Assembly (NCBI RefSeq): GCF_035046485.1 | Contig: NC_085137.1 | Location: 315,281,164-315,345,163, forward strand | DNA: 64,000 bases | DNA from: Aedes albopictus | Lineage: Eukaryota > Arthropoda > Insecta > Diptera > Culicidae | Reading direction: 5' to 3' | Part shown: positions 12,089-23,707 of the stretch, in pieces | How the letters are laid out: every line of letters starts with the position of its first letter | How positions within the stretch are numbered: the stretch's first letter is position 1 | Program-made: the position numbers and the translations under genes | Notes under the pieces: generated by a model | What the model saw: the letters and a program-made list of their open reading frames with translations, nothing else | Told to the model about the DNA's origin: nothing | Database searches by the model: none

Positions 12089-12109
12089 ACTAAGAATGAA
12101 TCGCATAAT

Positions 12110-12990
12110 TCTGTGAAAGAATTCACCGAAACTAAACTGTGAAATAAGTTTTAACAGAACTTTCTGTGAAATTTGAGCTCTTCCAATCAAACTGTCAAAA
12201 GTTCACCGAAAATTCGGCGAAAGCAAACAAATCACCAAATTCTGTGAAACTTTTACATTACAGTTCAGTAAACATGAAAATGTCAACCGTGCATTGCGAT
12301 TTTCACCGAATTTTTAGTAAAACCTGCAGTGCCCATATTGCTAAGCGCGGATTGTCAAAACGGAATTGATTGAATTTCTTTGTTATTTCGAGGTGGTGGA
12401 AAAGGTGAAAAGTAAAAACCGAACAAACATTATCGAACAAATTTCAGATGGTTTTAGAAGAATCTAGTAGAATCCTAAATTCTTCGAAAGAAATTTCCTG
12501 CAGGCATTTCTGAGGCCATTCTTGAAGAAATGCTACATACACATCCGAATGAATAATTGAAGGGGTTTTTGGCACACACCCGGCATAAGACTGCCTATTT
12601 TTTTGTTTCCAGTTTGGTACACATGTTGGAGATTTCATTGGCGAGTTTGTGGAGGATTTCTTAGGGAAATATAACAATGCAATGATTTAATCAAATACAT
12701 TCGATAATAAGTTTCATTTTTACCAGAAACTGTAAAAATACACCGAAAACTTCGGTGAACCGCAAATCATCCAACTGAAAAATCATCGTAATTTTGAAGA
12801 AAATTCACCGAAAAGCTCTGTGCAATCTACAAATATAGACAATGAATTCACAGAAAATCTGTAGAAAAATCGCCGAACTGTTCGGTGATTTTGACAGATG
12901 CGCATTTTCAATCTTTACAGATCGTTCGGTGAACCAAAATTTCACCGAACAGTTTACCGAAAATTCTGCTGTTGAGATTTCGGTGAAATC
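12110..12990. mobile_element. Element with many TTCACCGAA / TTCGGTGAA motifs
   Basis: The 9-mer TTCACCGAA, its complement TTCGGTGAA and near variants occur repeatedly at both ends (12110-12320 and 12730-12985), separated by a 400-bp centre. That centre partly resembles degraded 12-bp satellite (12430-12660). Clustered subterminal copies in both orientations resemble transposase-binding arrays of DNA transposons. The termini were not resolved. Confidence 0.5.
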
Positions 12991-14022
12991 GCGATTCGAA
13001 TTGGAAGCTGTACTTACACTTTGTACAGCGCCTAAATTTATTCTATTCTTATTCTACACTGGGAAAAAAACTTCATTCCTTCTATGTGTCCGGGACATAG
13101 ATTTTTGCAATGGGGGTAAACAAATGTTTTACATTAGTGCGACTCATACTTTTGATAAGGCACCATACAGCAGCGACTCATACAATTTAGAGCACATACT
13201 GCGCTACTTTGCCTGCGTAATCGGGTATTGGTTGCACATACTTTGGATGTGGTTTGGCACATGGATATTTGCCATTAAGTATGAGGCAATTTTCCTGAGT
13301 GTACTATATCAAACTGGTTGTCGTTGCATTGCTTTCAGCTAGCTGAACACTTCTTCCAGGTTGTCGAATCATGATTTCACAGTCCAACCATTGCATTAGT
13401 CAGTGCTTTTATGCAATACATTTTCCTTGTGATACTTTTACTTGACAGATCTATATAAATAATGAAAAGCGCATACATAGTAAATTATCGTTTGTGAAAC
13501 CTTCATTCACAAATTATCATTCTTCCCTCGAATAAATTGAGCATTTCAGAGACGAATGCCTCAAAGGTAAGTCTCTTTAAAAAAAAATGAGCGTTCCAGA
13601 GTAATCTAAACACATTAACATCTCTGTAGATGCTGTATGTATCAATAGTTTGGAAAGTGAATCTATAACAACACCTCCACTTGCGTATCGCATTGCTCTT
13701 TCTCACTATCTGTGTTGCATCTAAAAATGGCCTCTAATTGTATCGTATTGATTTCATTCCTTTAATAATTAAAATTCCATCAGCTGGACTGCCGGAAGCC
13801 GACCCCCATTATCGGCTCTGGATTCGGAGGTTTCCTCTTTGTGGCAAACAACACATCAAACGAACGAAGCCAAACGCACATGAAACTCCAAGCCCCAATA
13901 AATCAACTGGGAGTTATTCCCTGCCAAATACTGTACATAGCAATGGAAATGTTATTTTCACTCTGACCTTGACCTAAATTCGGATGTTGGTGAGATTTAT
14001 TCTGTTTTGGCCTTTTCGCTTT
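12991..14022. other. Intergenic, no gene recognised
   Basis: No coding signal that I can support. The frame at 12842-13342 crosses the TTCGGTGAA element and has no recognisable domain. Confidence 0.45.
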
Positions 14023-14188
14023 GGCGCTGTCCATAAACTACGTAGACTCATTTTGGGCCATCTCAAACCCCCCCCCCCCCTCCGTAGACTTTTGTTCATA
14101 CAAAATTTTCGAAATTTGTATGGAGCGTAGACTTTGGCCAGACTCCCCCGTCCCCCCCTAAAGGTCTACGTAGTTTATGGACAGCCCC
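14023..14188. mobile_element. MITE, GCTGTCCATAAACTACGTAG family, copy 1
   Basis: Terminal inverted repeats GCTGTCCATAAACTACGTAGAC and its inverse flank two poly-C tracts and a central ACAAAATTTTCGAAATTTGT dyad. Relatives lie at 57439-57605 and 63460-63640, with a related fragment at 42472-42588. Confidence 0.8.
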
Positions 14189-14269
14189 TTTCTGTTGAGG
14201 ACTTATTAAGCTGAGAAATTATATGGAAAAGCCTTTCTTCTAAATTGTTTAGTTTTGGAACCAGTGCTG

Positions 14270-14425
14270 AAAATTTCATTCATATCTAAATTCAACCACC
14301 TGCATTGCCTATGATCGCATAATTGTCCCATATGAATAGGAAACCCAGCAAAGATAGGGCTGATATGCGATCATGGGCAGTACAGCTCATTTTAGAAGTT
14401 GATTGAATTTAGATATGACGAAATG
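14270..14425. repeat. Imperfect inverted repeat (foldback relic)
   Basis: CATATCTAAATTCAACCACC on the left pairs with TTGATTGAATTTAGATATGA on the right, and CCTATGATCGCAT pairs with ATGCGATCATGGG. The middle CATATGAATAGGAAACCCAGCAAAGAT resembles the small palindrome at 23708-23795, suggesting one family. Confidence 0.6.
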
Positions 14426-14601
14426 ATTTTTTCAGCACAGTTCGGAACAATTACATTTTCTAATTTTTTTTTCCCGGGAACAAAAATTATTCATCCCATA
14501 CTGATACTATTTTTGTGTGAATGGGCCCACATACACCGGTTGACAGTAGATATGTTATGACAGGTACATCACCTTCATATGATGCAATTTTGCCGTATCT
14601 G

Positions 14602-14739
14602 AGGGTACGGCCAGAGTGGACGCGTCACGCGACGCGGATTTCTCATATGATTTGACAGCTCCTTATTATTGATTGTTATTCCTTTGCGTGCAACTTTCTG
14701 CGTCGCGCCGCGTGACGCGCCCACTCTGGCCGGCACCTT
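14602..14739. mobile_element. Foldback MITE with GC-rich ends
   Basis: GGCCAGAGTGGACGCGTCAC on the left is mirrored by GTGACGCGCCCACTCTGGCC on the right, with a 60-bp AT-rich centre. The GC-rich termini stand out from the AT-rich surroundings. Confidence 0.75.
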
Positions 14740-15925
14740 AGATTAAAAAGTTGGATATACGTTGTTTGGTTTCCCCATATTATATTAGAATGGCGTATAT
14801 TGCAGTTTGAGTATGATATGTACGCATTTGTAAAGTTTTCCGTGTATGTAGTAATTTTTAAAACATTTGAATTTAGATACTTCATAGTATTTCATAAATC
14901 ATGTATATTGCTGAAAACTGGAATTTGTTAACTTTTACGAGTTACATCGAATTGACGAACTGATTGAAAATTGTAATGCTATTTATTTAAAAACAGCAAG
15001 ACGACATAATAGTTTGATTCCGTAAAATTAATGTGTCCTCAAATCACCTGTTACGGCTTGGAAAACCATCCATCTAATATGTGATTTTATCACTGTCAGA
15101 TAAGCCTGCTACTTGAAATAGTTATGTATGGGTAAAAAACGAGTCACGACATTATAAAGTACCCGCATACTGGAAATAGGTATCGGTGGTTACGTTAGCG
15201 ATCACCGTTTATACAAGTATATTGTGCATCAACAACCTTATCTCTGCGGAACCCGATGAATCGTTTTCCAGATTCTGGTTTCCAAGAAATCGAGTGATGA
15301 CGTATGCACGTTGGTAATAGCAAACGGAGGAATAACCACTTCATGCACATTCCTCTCCAGACGCCTACTTTGAAGATTCTGTAATACGAATCGTAGTGTT
15401 CACCTGTCAAATAAGCATGTATGTGTATTTCCTCATTATGTGAGGATCCTAGGCGATAAGAAAAAGGGGTTTCGGGTTCACTCTTCAGCTAACAAAATTA
15501 TGGCAACAAGTTAGAGGAAATCTGAAAGCACAGTATTGCATCATAATGGGCACTTGATATCAATATCGCCATTATACGCGTCTCATTGCAATGTTTATTA
15601 TTGCACACATTGTAACGGTACCTAATGAGCCAGATAAGAACAAACATCCCGTTGAGAGAAGAAACGTCGCTTTGCGGAGTTAGGTTGGGGCTATTCGCCT
15701 TTCTAAACTCACATGACATGAGTCAACGATGGTGAACGTCGTCATCCAGCCAACGGGTATACGTGCTTTGATAACGGATTTGAACAAGTTGCTATTCTGT
15801 TGGCGATGGAGATGTTCATTGTTCATTCTTATAAAATAACCTTTTTAGTTCTTGTTTCGGTTTTGAGGGATTTTTTGGTAATATTTTATATGTTTTGGTT
15901 GTCGGTTTGCGACGCCGTTCTCCAT
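14740..15925. other. Intergenic, no gene recognised
   Basis: No coding or RNA gene signal that I can support. Short frames at 14676-14885, 15195-15410 and 15498-15719 (all minus) have no recognisable motif. Confidence 0.45.
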
Positions 15926-16120
15926 CCTCGATGATCATCAGATCATATTTCAGATCCGTGAGAAATACAAATTTTGCAGGGTTGTTTTCCGGCATTCTAG
16001 CAACATGTCCTGCCCACCGTATCATTCTGAATTTAGCCATCTTCTTCACCTCCATACACCGTTTTCTGCACATCGCCGAAGATCATCCTTAGATCGCGTC
16101 GTTCCAAAACTTTGAGTGCT
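15926..16120 (-). pseudogene. LINE ORF2 C-terminal fragment
   Basis: On the minus strand the translation contains RWAGHVARMPENNPAKFVF, the Arg-Trp-Ala-Gly-His-Val-Ala-Arg-Met motif typical of the region after the reverse transcriptase in CR1/RTE-type non-LTR retrotransposons. Just upstream, in another frame, LKVLERRDLRMIFGDVQ continues the same family. No RT core remains, so this is a 5'-truncated, frame-damaged relic ending where the element at 16123 was inserted. Confidence 0.7.
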
Positions 16121-16122
16121 TA

Positions 16123-17027
16123 GGGGAGACTGGGGAGACTTGATCCCTTTTTCTTAATTTACCGGAAACTTTAAGAATAAACACAAAACTAGATCCGATT
16201 TCCGTACAAAATGGCAGGTAAACATGTATTGCAAGTTAATACACAGAAGAAGGCCTTTAAATTATTGTTAAAGTGTTCAAAAGTGTGTTTTTATGGAGGC
16301 ATGTCTTATGATGTATGTTTCAAAAATGGGTGACACTTGATCCCCCTTTCAGCACATGGCTTATTTAAAGGGAAAATCATTCCAGAATCTTCCTATTCAT
16401 TTTCTTTTCGAGTTTTCTTGTATTTTCGATGAATATGGAGTGTTTGAAATTGTAAGATTTCCTTGATTTTTTAAGGATATGCCGTATTTTCAAAATGGGG
16501 AGACTTGATCCCCCTTTTTTTGGTTTGTACTAAAGTACTAATTATCTTACACATTTTATCGTTGAATAGACTAGAATTCCAAGTAAATAGAGGCTTCCGA
16601 ATGGAATTATATTTTTCACATGTATAATGTGTGTGTAATCCTCGAGGGATCAAGTCTCCCCATGTCACTGTTGTGTATACTAAGCAGAATTAATTAAAAT
16701 ATGTGAACAACAGTCTTATTTGGATAAATAAGTTTGAAAGTATTTTGTTTAAACTATGTGCTGTGAAATTTTGACACGATTTGGTTCAATTTTCACAAAG
16801 TTATTGAGATTTTTCGGAATCGCCTAAAAGATTTCTGAAGGACTGAAAACAAACCATCAGCCGTTAAAAAATAATGCAATGTACCATCGAAATCACTTGT
16901 AGCCAAAACATAGTCGTTTGTCCAGGAGAAGTTTTGGAAAAATTATGCGAGAAGAAAAATGTTTTTAATTCCGAGAAAATATGGGGGGAACAAGTCTCCC
17001 CAGGGATCAAGTCTCCTCAGTCTCCCC
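16123..17027. mobile_element. TA-flanked 905-bp non-autonomous element (GGGGAGACT ends)
   Basis: The ends are GGGGAGACTGGGGAGACTTG and the inverse of GGGGAGACTGAGGAGACTTG, with TA outside each end (16121-16122, 17028-17029). The phrase GGGAGACTTGATCCCCCTTT also recurs internally near 16497, and inverted near 16646. No transposase frame is present. Confidence 0.8.
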
Positions 17028-17277
17028 TATAGGTTAGGCCGTCCCTTATTTTGAAAAAAAAAAAAATGAAAATGTTATAAGTTCGTTAGTGGAAAATGAT
17101 CGTTTTAGCTAAGGAATGATCGTGTCAAAATTTGAAGTCCATATCTCAAGGCTATGTGGTCCCTCAAGGGGCCTAAAGTTGTCAAAAATGGTATGGGACC
17201 AAAAAAACATGAAATTTTTTCAACGAAAAAAATACGACTCACTCAAAGTGCAAATTTTCGGTAATATCACAATTATG

Positions 17278-17762
17278 AAATTTCAAACAACTCAACGTAC
17301 ATATGTACAGATGGATAAATTATTGGTTAAATTGGGAAAAAATCCACAGCTCAGGTGAGATTTGAACTTATCCGTCGTATCAAACAGAATGCGAACGACG
17401 CGTTTGATCGCCTTCCAGGTAGCAATTGTTCTTCCTCTACAAGTGGTTGAGGAAGCGGTGCCTGTATGATATGCATACAGTTTCAAACAATAAACTAATC
17501 GCTTTTGCTCTTCGTACATATGTACAACAGAGATGGTTATATTTGCGGTTTAGGGGAAGATGATATAGATCGATGAGATTAGAATTGAACCTTATGACAA
17601 CTAAGTTGCCGGGTCATTAATTGGCTCGGTAGCTTAGTTGGTAAAGCACTTGTCTAGCGAATAAGGGTCGTGAGTTCAAATCTCACCTGAGCTGTGGATT
17701 TTTCCCAATTTAACCAATAATTTACCCATCTGTACATATGTACGTTGAGTTATTTGAAATTT
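17278..17762. mobile_element. Inverted-repeat composite carrying tRNA-like sequences
   Basis: Arms of about 85 bp (17278-17364 and 17676-17762) are inverted copies; each contains ACATATGTACAGATGG or its inverse and ends at a TTCAAATCTCACCTGAGCT T-arm-like block. The right arm joins a full tRNA-like sequence on the plus strand; the left arm joins a degraded one on the minus strand. The simplest reading is two head-to-head tRNA-derived SINE copies. Confidence 0.65.
17623..17694 (+). tRNA. tRNA-Ala(AGC)-like cloverleaf, probably SINE-associated
   Basis: A 72-nt sequence folds as a canonical cloverleaf: acceptor GGCTCGG/CTGAGCT with two G-U pairs, D-stem GCTT/AAGC with a GG loop, anticodon stem CTTGT/ATAAG with loop CTAGCGA (AGC at 17656-17658), a 4-nt variable loop, and T-stem GTGAG/CTCAC with loop TTCAAAT. 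The A box (TAGCTTAGTTGG) and B box (GTTCAAATC) are intact, and a T5 terminator follows at about 17698. Position 3-70 is C-G, not the G-U that defines alanine tRNAs. It sits in an inverted repeat with a second degraded copy. A SINE or pseudo-tRNA is more likely than a working gene. Confidence 0.5.
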
Positions 17763-18228
17763 AAAAAAAATATATACGCTATTCTACTAAAATCGATGAT
17801 TTTAGGACCCTAAAGGGCCGAAAATGTGCTTAGATTTGCGATATCTCTACTCGTTCTTGAGTTATTGAACAAAATAGGGTAGGTTTCCTTCGGGGTCTAA
17901 AAAAAGGATAAAAATGCTGATTTTTCGGTTGTTGAATACACTAGTTAACAGCATTTTTGAACTCGGTAAGCTGATGATAGTTTTTGGTGTAGAATCATGC
18001 CCTGAGATCGAAAACGCGAAGGAAAAAAATTGCAGTAGAGCGGAAATTTTTTCGACTTTCCATACAAGGTTGATGATTTGAAATCGATTTTTGTTCTATT
18101 TTTAAGCAAAGTCGCTCACTTCATACATCTCATTCTCCGTATCAATGCTCCGATTGAGCTGATTTTTTTACTGTAACTCGCCTACATACGATATGTCAAA
18201 TAAACGTTGAGAAAGAATTTTTAAATTA
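17763..18228. other. Intergenic, no gene recognised
   Basis: AT-rich spacer between two mobile elements; no supported coding or RNA signal. Confidence 0.45.
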
Positions 18229-19509
18229 GGGGGATTCACTTAAGGCGAAACTGGAAGCATTTCCTCACTTTTTGGTTTTTGATTTTTTATTAAATAACGT
18301 AGCAACAAAGACATAACTAAGACGTCCAACTTCCATACAACCCATAGAAATTTTTGGGCCCATGAAGTACTAGAACAGAAAATTCATATACTATACCTGT
18401 TTCTTGAGCAACTTTGTACTTTGCTCTGAACTGAAAATCTGTTGCTAAGAGAAAACTGCTGTTTACTCAACAATAAACAATCGCGGTACACTGCTTAGTG
18501 CATGGTAGACGGTATTCTTTAAATGAATTTTCATGTTAATCTAACGTTTGTTTTATTTAAGGAACCCAGTAGAGCTGCCTTGTGGTCATTCCAGGATATT
18601 AAACCAATTTGTCGCTGACATTTTTTATACATGAATAGTAGTAAAATCCCTCCGAACTAACTCGCTACTGGGGTTTGAAGAAAGTTGCGTCACCGGTTCT
18701 TTACTGACGCAAAAATCGCCACCGGAGTGCTGCCGGATGTTTCCAGGTGTCTATCTGCTGACTGCTGCTGATCCTGTAGTTTTTGCCTGGTCCAGCACGT
18801 CACCTGTCTGCCAAGATTATTTTCTTTATGAAATTCCAGATATATTTAGCATAATTTAGAAAAATACATTGAGATTGAATTGAGCTTTTATGATAATTTG
18901 TTTTAAATTCTAAAGTAGAACTTTCATTTGAGATTATTCGTAACCAACCTCATCGTTTGACAGTGAGAGGGCAAACCTCGGGCAGTGGTTGCCACCCTCT
19001 TCCAAACCAAGGGAGCACGTTATTGAAGATCGTTCTTTAAGCTAATGGGAAACGCTTGATAGCAATGATTATTAGATCTTACTTGATTTGTTGAGAACAA
19101 ATTATAGCCCTGGGGAAATTCCAAGACACAAAGCGTACGGATTGCTGGTGGCATAACAGAAAATGCACATCAGTTGGGACATACAAGCAAGCTTATGAGC
19201 CATCCCATTACGGAAGTACATAAAGGGTTGATTTTCTTTTATTACATGCAAGAAAAACACCTTCCTTTCCCCATGTAGACTTTCGCCAAATGTGCACAAA
19301 AAGTCAAAACTTTTCCTTTTTTCATCAATGTCATTAACACATCAACATAGCCTACTACAAAAAATATTGAGTAAATTACACGTTCAAGGTGAGTCGAAAA
19401 AAGGTAAACTTCGATCTGGCATACTTGGGTACCTGGGGACCAAATGAAGTACTAGATGTGGTCCCCGGTTTGAACTCAAGTGCGACGTCTTAATTCGGTC
19501 TTTGGTAGC

Positions 19510-19737
19510 AATATTTTCAAAATCGGTTTTCGTGCACATGTAGAATATGGATCAAGGTATCTTCTGATTTTTTTGTAGTAAAACATGCATTTCGTTTTTG
19601 CAGAAACCATTTTTGAACAAAATTTCACAAAAAAATGGTTTCTGCAAAAATGGAAAACATTTTCAACCTCAAAAAAAAATCAGAAAATACCTTGATCCAT
19701 ACTCTACATGAGCACGAAAACCGATTTTGAAAATATT
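19510..19737. mobile_element. Nested foldback element
   Basis: AATATTTTCAAAATCGGTTT at 19510 is mirrored by AAACCGATTTTGAAAATATT at 19718. The arms extend through GATCAAGGTATCTTCTGATT and close on ATGGTTTCTGCAAAAA/TTTTTGCAGAAACCAT. Confidence 0.8.
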
Positions 19738-19960
19738 AAAAAAAAAAAAAAGACACTACACCGTCTTCAGCTAGAGGCTGCACAGACTGAACATTACATA
19801 CACGAGACAACGGACATCACATATAACACCCAGTGGCCCAATGGAGAATTTTCCGTCTGACGAAAAGTTTTCCCCGACTGGAGCGGGAATCGAACCCGCA
19901 CTCCGAGGCTTACGAAACGCCTAGACGACTGACGCCGCTAACCGCACGGCCACGAAGTCC
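19738..19960 (-). mobile_element. tRNA-derived SINE
   Basis: Read on the minus strand from 19960, it begins GGACTTCGTGGCCGTGCGGT with an A box (TGGCCGTGCGGTTAGCGG) and a B box (GGGTTCGATTCCCG) about 50 nt later. A roughly 150-bp body follows, then an oligo-T tract. The architecture is that of tRNA-related mosquito SINEs such as Feilai. Its tRNA-like head is intact enough that it could be mis-annotated as a tRNA. Confidence 0.75.
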
Positions 19961-20590
19961 ACATTGCTTCGTTATTTAATAAAAAATCAAAAACCGAAAA
20001 AATGAGAAAATGCTTCCCGTTTCGCCTTAATAGCGTAAACCAGTGAATCAAAATTCAACCATCGCGCAACAATAACGACAATGTCGCAACCTGAATTCGT
20101 TGCGACATTCTACCCAATGCGACATAGGTTTGTCCCAACTTGAACAGAATAGGACAAAGATCGTGCACCACGAGTTTAGAGATTTTTAAGCCTTGCATTG
20201 TGATTTTCGAGCGATAACTTCGAATCGGTAAACACTGCAATGCTACTGAATATGTATCATCAAAAAGTTTCAATTTTGGGTTAGTAATAATTGATTATTC
20301 ACGAGTTGAAAAGTACGCAACAAACTCAGCTTCCGTTTTGTCTGCAACAAAAATTTTCGAGATCATGTCATTATCTGTTACCAGTAGGGATAAAGAGTAA
20401 TCGCCGCGTCTTCTATGTTGCTTGTTTTGTGCCTCTTTTGTCTGACAATTCTCTTCACTGACGTAAACTGATTAAACTTCGCTATCACCAAGGCAATCTT
20501 TGATTATTTCATTCGCAAAATCATGAAACATTTCAAATAAGCAGTAAATCATGGCTTACGCAGCAATTTAATCTGTTTAGTGAGTACCCC

Positions 20591-21330
20591 TATTGTTTTT
20601 TCTTATTGGAACAAATTCATTTCTTCACATATTTTTGGAAATTTTGCTAAAATTTAAGGAGATTGTCCCCAAAACTCACCAATATCTTGAATTTCATCAA
20701 TCTGACGCAAAACCTGCATTCAGATGATCGAATGATATTATATTCAGCTTTTAATTTATGGAAGATTTAAAATTGGTTGAACAAAATGCAAGATATTTGA
20801 ATTTTATTAAATTCCATGTTTTAAAAAGTTGTAAAACTCGTTATTGAGCTAAAACTTAAAAACTGTTCTACCTTAAATTTTTTGAAGCACGGTTTCGAAA
20901 TCAGCGCTAAACTATGCTTCAAAAATTTTGGTAGTTGACAGAAGTTCACGACTTTTGTTTTATTTTGTAAACTGGTGATATTCGACGCCGTCGTTTCCGG
21001 TGAATAGGCACAGCTCAGCAGCATTATGGCATGGGACAAGCAAGAACTTCTTTGTGTGATATATTTCGTTTGCCGTTTGGATCACTTGGGGCAGTGCTTC
21101 CCAAACTCGGTTTTCACGGCGCCTCAACGTGTCGCAGTTTCTCTTGTTTACTGATTCATTCAGCCAAGCTCTGAATGGACGAATGAATAATTTTCAAGTG
21201 TGCCTTCGAAACCATTCGCCGGAGTCTGTTATCGTCGCTGACAAGCAGGCACACAAGCAAAAGCGATAACCGTTCGCTGCTGAGTGACTTCCAATGTAAA
21301 TAATGATACAAAATCGGAATCAGCCAGCAA
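20591..21330. other. Intergenic, no gene recognised
   Basis: No supported gene. The minus frame at 20821-21039 has no known motif. Confidence 0.45.
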
Positions 21331-21690
21331 CCCTGCTTCAGAAATTCTTTCCGAAGGATTCAGTGTTGCCTCCAGAAGATCCATCAGGGATTCCTCCAGA
21401 AAATTCTTCAGCGATTCCTACAGGTGTTTCTTCGGAGATTCCTACAGGATTTCTTCAAAGATGTATCCTAAAATTCCTGCAAAAATTCCTTTAAAAATCC
21501 ATTTGGGGATTTCTTCAGATGTTCTTTTAGAGATCTCTTCAGGAGTTCCTTCAGAGATTCCCATTGGCCCTAGAATAGTCAAGGAGTTTATTCAAGGATT
21601 TCTTCTGAAGATGGAATACCTACTGAAGTTTCTTCAGGGATCAGTCCAAGAGTTCCTTCAGAAATTCCTCTAGGAATTTGTCTACAGTTC
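21330..21690. repeat. Degenerate relic of the 12-bp satellite, copy 1
   Basis: Irregular units such as GGGATTCCTCCAGAAAATTC, TTCCTACAGG and GAGATTCC follow the CCTCCA/CCTTCA grammar of the 1-9190 satellite but are heavily diverged. Similar blocks recur at 22275-22540 and 22920-23290. Confidence 0.65.
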
Positions 21691-21869
21691 CATTCTTCTT
21701 TCGTTCCTTCGACGATCGCTCCAGGTGTTCCATTGATTAGGAAACGTCACGCAAAAATGGCTAATTTCCCATCGGTGTTCCCTTTATGTCACGCGTTTTG
21801 TATGAGATCTCTAAAATGTTTGATCTTTCGCCACAACGCAACTCAAAAAGGCAATCTACCCACGCTACG

Positions 21870-22020
21870 GGCTCCGTTAAAGATCGAGCATATTTTAAAC
21901 CCCCAACCATTCATCTATCAGCACGGGTCGCCTGACATCTTGCATTGGGGTTACTTGTTTGGTGGACTTTTACCCCCGGAACAGGTGGTCCATAGTGTTA
22001 TTTTCCGCCGGCAATGACAC
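21870..22020. repeat. Dispersed repeat shared with 37440-37650
   Basis: GGCTCCG, then AACCATTCAT, then GTTTGGTGGACTTTTACCCCC, then CAGGTGGTCCATAGTGTTATT, occur in the same order and spacing as a diverged block near 37.5 kb. It is probably the tail of a retroelement. The associated frame (21733-22017) is not supported as a gene. Confidence 0.55.
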
Positions 22021-22274
22021 GGGCATTCCCCAGGGGTTTCTTCAGAGATTCCAGCATAAGTTCATTCATAGGTTAGTCTAGGTAGGTTACCCTACCCACT
22101 GATGGTGGCCCAAAAACCCGATCCGCCCTTAATATTGCCGATTTTAACGACCGGAGACCGCTTTTTTTCACTCTCGGTTACCCTGCTACAGCTGCCGAGG
22201 GGAAATCAATCGGCCACCAAATCGTCCGGCCACAAGTTTTCAGCCGATGGCGATAAATCACCACCGGCGTCGTC

Positions 22275-22540
22275 GTAGAAGTTCCTTCTAAGATTCCTCC
22301 AGGAGTTCCTTTAGAGATTCCTCCAGAAATTCGTTTAGGATTTCCTCTAGGAGTTCTTGCAGGGATCGGTCCTGAAGCTCTTTCGAAGATTTTTCCTGGA
22401 TTCCTGGAGGATTCAGAGAGTTACATGAGAGATTTCTTCAGAAGTTCCTTCAGGAACTCCTACAGAAGTTCCTTCAGGTATTTCTTTAGGACTATAATCA
22501 GATATATCTGCAGGGTTACCTCATGGAGTTCCTGCAAGGT
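22275..22540. repeat. Degenerate relic of the 12-bp satellite, copy 2
   Basis: Units such as AGATTCCTCCAGGAGTTCCTTT and CAGAAGTTCCTTCAGGAACTC repeat loosely in the same polarity as the left satellite arm. A MITE lies directly downstream at 22544. Confidence 0.65.
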
Positions 22541-22543
22541 TTA

Positions 22544-22668
22544 CAGTGACCCCACACCGATGAATCACCTTAAATTTTGTACACTATTTATGAATCACCG
22601 TGTTGATCAAATGGAGTGATCCATAAACTGTGGTCATTTTTGCCGATTCATAAATTGTGGGGTCACTG
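22544..22668. mobile_element. TA-flanked 125-bp MITE (CAGTGACCCCAC ends)
   Basis: Left CAGTGACCCCACA and right TGTGGGGTCACTG are exact inverted repeats, with TA immediately outside each (22542-22543, 22669-22670). Short TA-flanked elements starting CAGTG are typical of pogo/Tc1-derived MITEs. Confidence 0.85.
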
Positions 22669-22919
22669 TACTTTTTGGAATTCTTTCGATGATTCCTCCT
22701 GAAAATTCTGAGGGGCTCCTTATGTAAACCCTACAGAAATTCCACTGGAAGTCTTTTGAGATGATGATGAACCCGGGCGTGTTAGTTGAATACCTGTTAG
22801 TAAAAAGGAAATCGGGTTAAGTACTGTTCCTTTTAATTCCTCTAAGAATTTGCATTCTTTGACAAACACGTATTTCGATCTCAACTGTAAGATCGTGTTC
22901 AGTGTCTCGTACTTGACTC

Positions 22920-23290
22920 GATTCCTTTTGAGGATTCCTCCTGGAAATTCTTCGTGGATTCCTCCTGGAAAGATTCCTCTTCAAAATGGAGCGGAGATTT
23001 CGTCAGGATTTTTTTTCGGGGATTCCTTTTGCAAACCTCCTGGAATTTCATCGGGGATTCCTTCGGAGATTTTCCCTGAAATTCCTTCAAGAACTCCCTC
23101 CTGGAAATCTTTCGATGATTTCTCCTCGAATTCCTTTAGAAATTCATGCTGGATTTTCTTTGGAGATTCTTGCTGAAATTCTTTCGGGGATTCCTTCTTT
23201 CTAGCCTTTGGGATTCCTCCGGGGATTCTTCCTGGAATTCCTATAAAATTCCAATCAGGAATTTCTTTAAAAGTTTCTGCAGGGATCTCT
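22920..23290. repeat. Degenerate relic of the 12-bp satellite, copy 3
   Basis: Units such as GAGGATTCCTCCTGGAAATTC and GGGATTCCTTCGGAGATTTTCC repeat irregularly. Long frames on both strands here are satellite frames, not genes. Confidence 0.65.
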
Positions 23291-23707
23291 CTCTAATCTA
23301 ATCTTATCAAATCTAATCTCACACTAACGCAGCCATTACTTGAATGCATCCTGGAAAACGAATACTTTTCAAGTCTATCATTTTTCTTGTCTAACGGACA
23401 GTCTCTCAGAGAGATACTTGAACCATCAGAGATTCCTGCAGAAACTCCATAAGGGTTTCACACAGCAGTTCCAGCAGGGATTAGTTCAGGAGTCCTTTGA
23501 GAGTCGGCGCAGCAAAATATAGTCGGCACACAGGTCTTAGCAGAAAAAAGTTGATGAAAAGAAGCTAATGACCTAATTGGAATGTATGAATTACGTATTA
23601 CCAAGCCTTTACCATGCGCTACTTTAATTTTTTGTGAGTCCGTAATTTTTATCAAGGTAAAACATGTGAGAATGAAATGAAGTGAAATGGAATTCCTTTA
23701 TGTTTAA

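Larger units (their letters stand above)
18229..20590. mobile_element. GGGGATTCACT-family element with nested insertions
   Basis: The left end is TA-GGGGGATTCACTTAAGG. Inner arms AAGGCGAAACTGGAAGCATTT (18242) and its inverse (about 20014-20033) extend about 70 bp, through GGTTTTTGATTTTTTATTAAATAACG. A right end, GTTTAGTGAGTACCCC-TA, lies at 20575-20592. The last 160 bp match 54757-54880 closely. A foldback element and a SINE are nested at 19510-19960. No transposase was recognised. Confidence 0.6.

Noticed and set aside
11848..12126. Overlapping genes on opposite strands
   Set aside because: The block is a palindromic MITE, so mirrored frames are expected.
19850..19960. Genuine tRNA gene on the minus strand
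   Set aside because: Boxes A and B are present, but the sequence continues into a SINE body with a T-rich end and has a relative at 47792.
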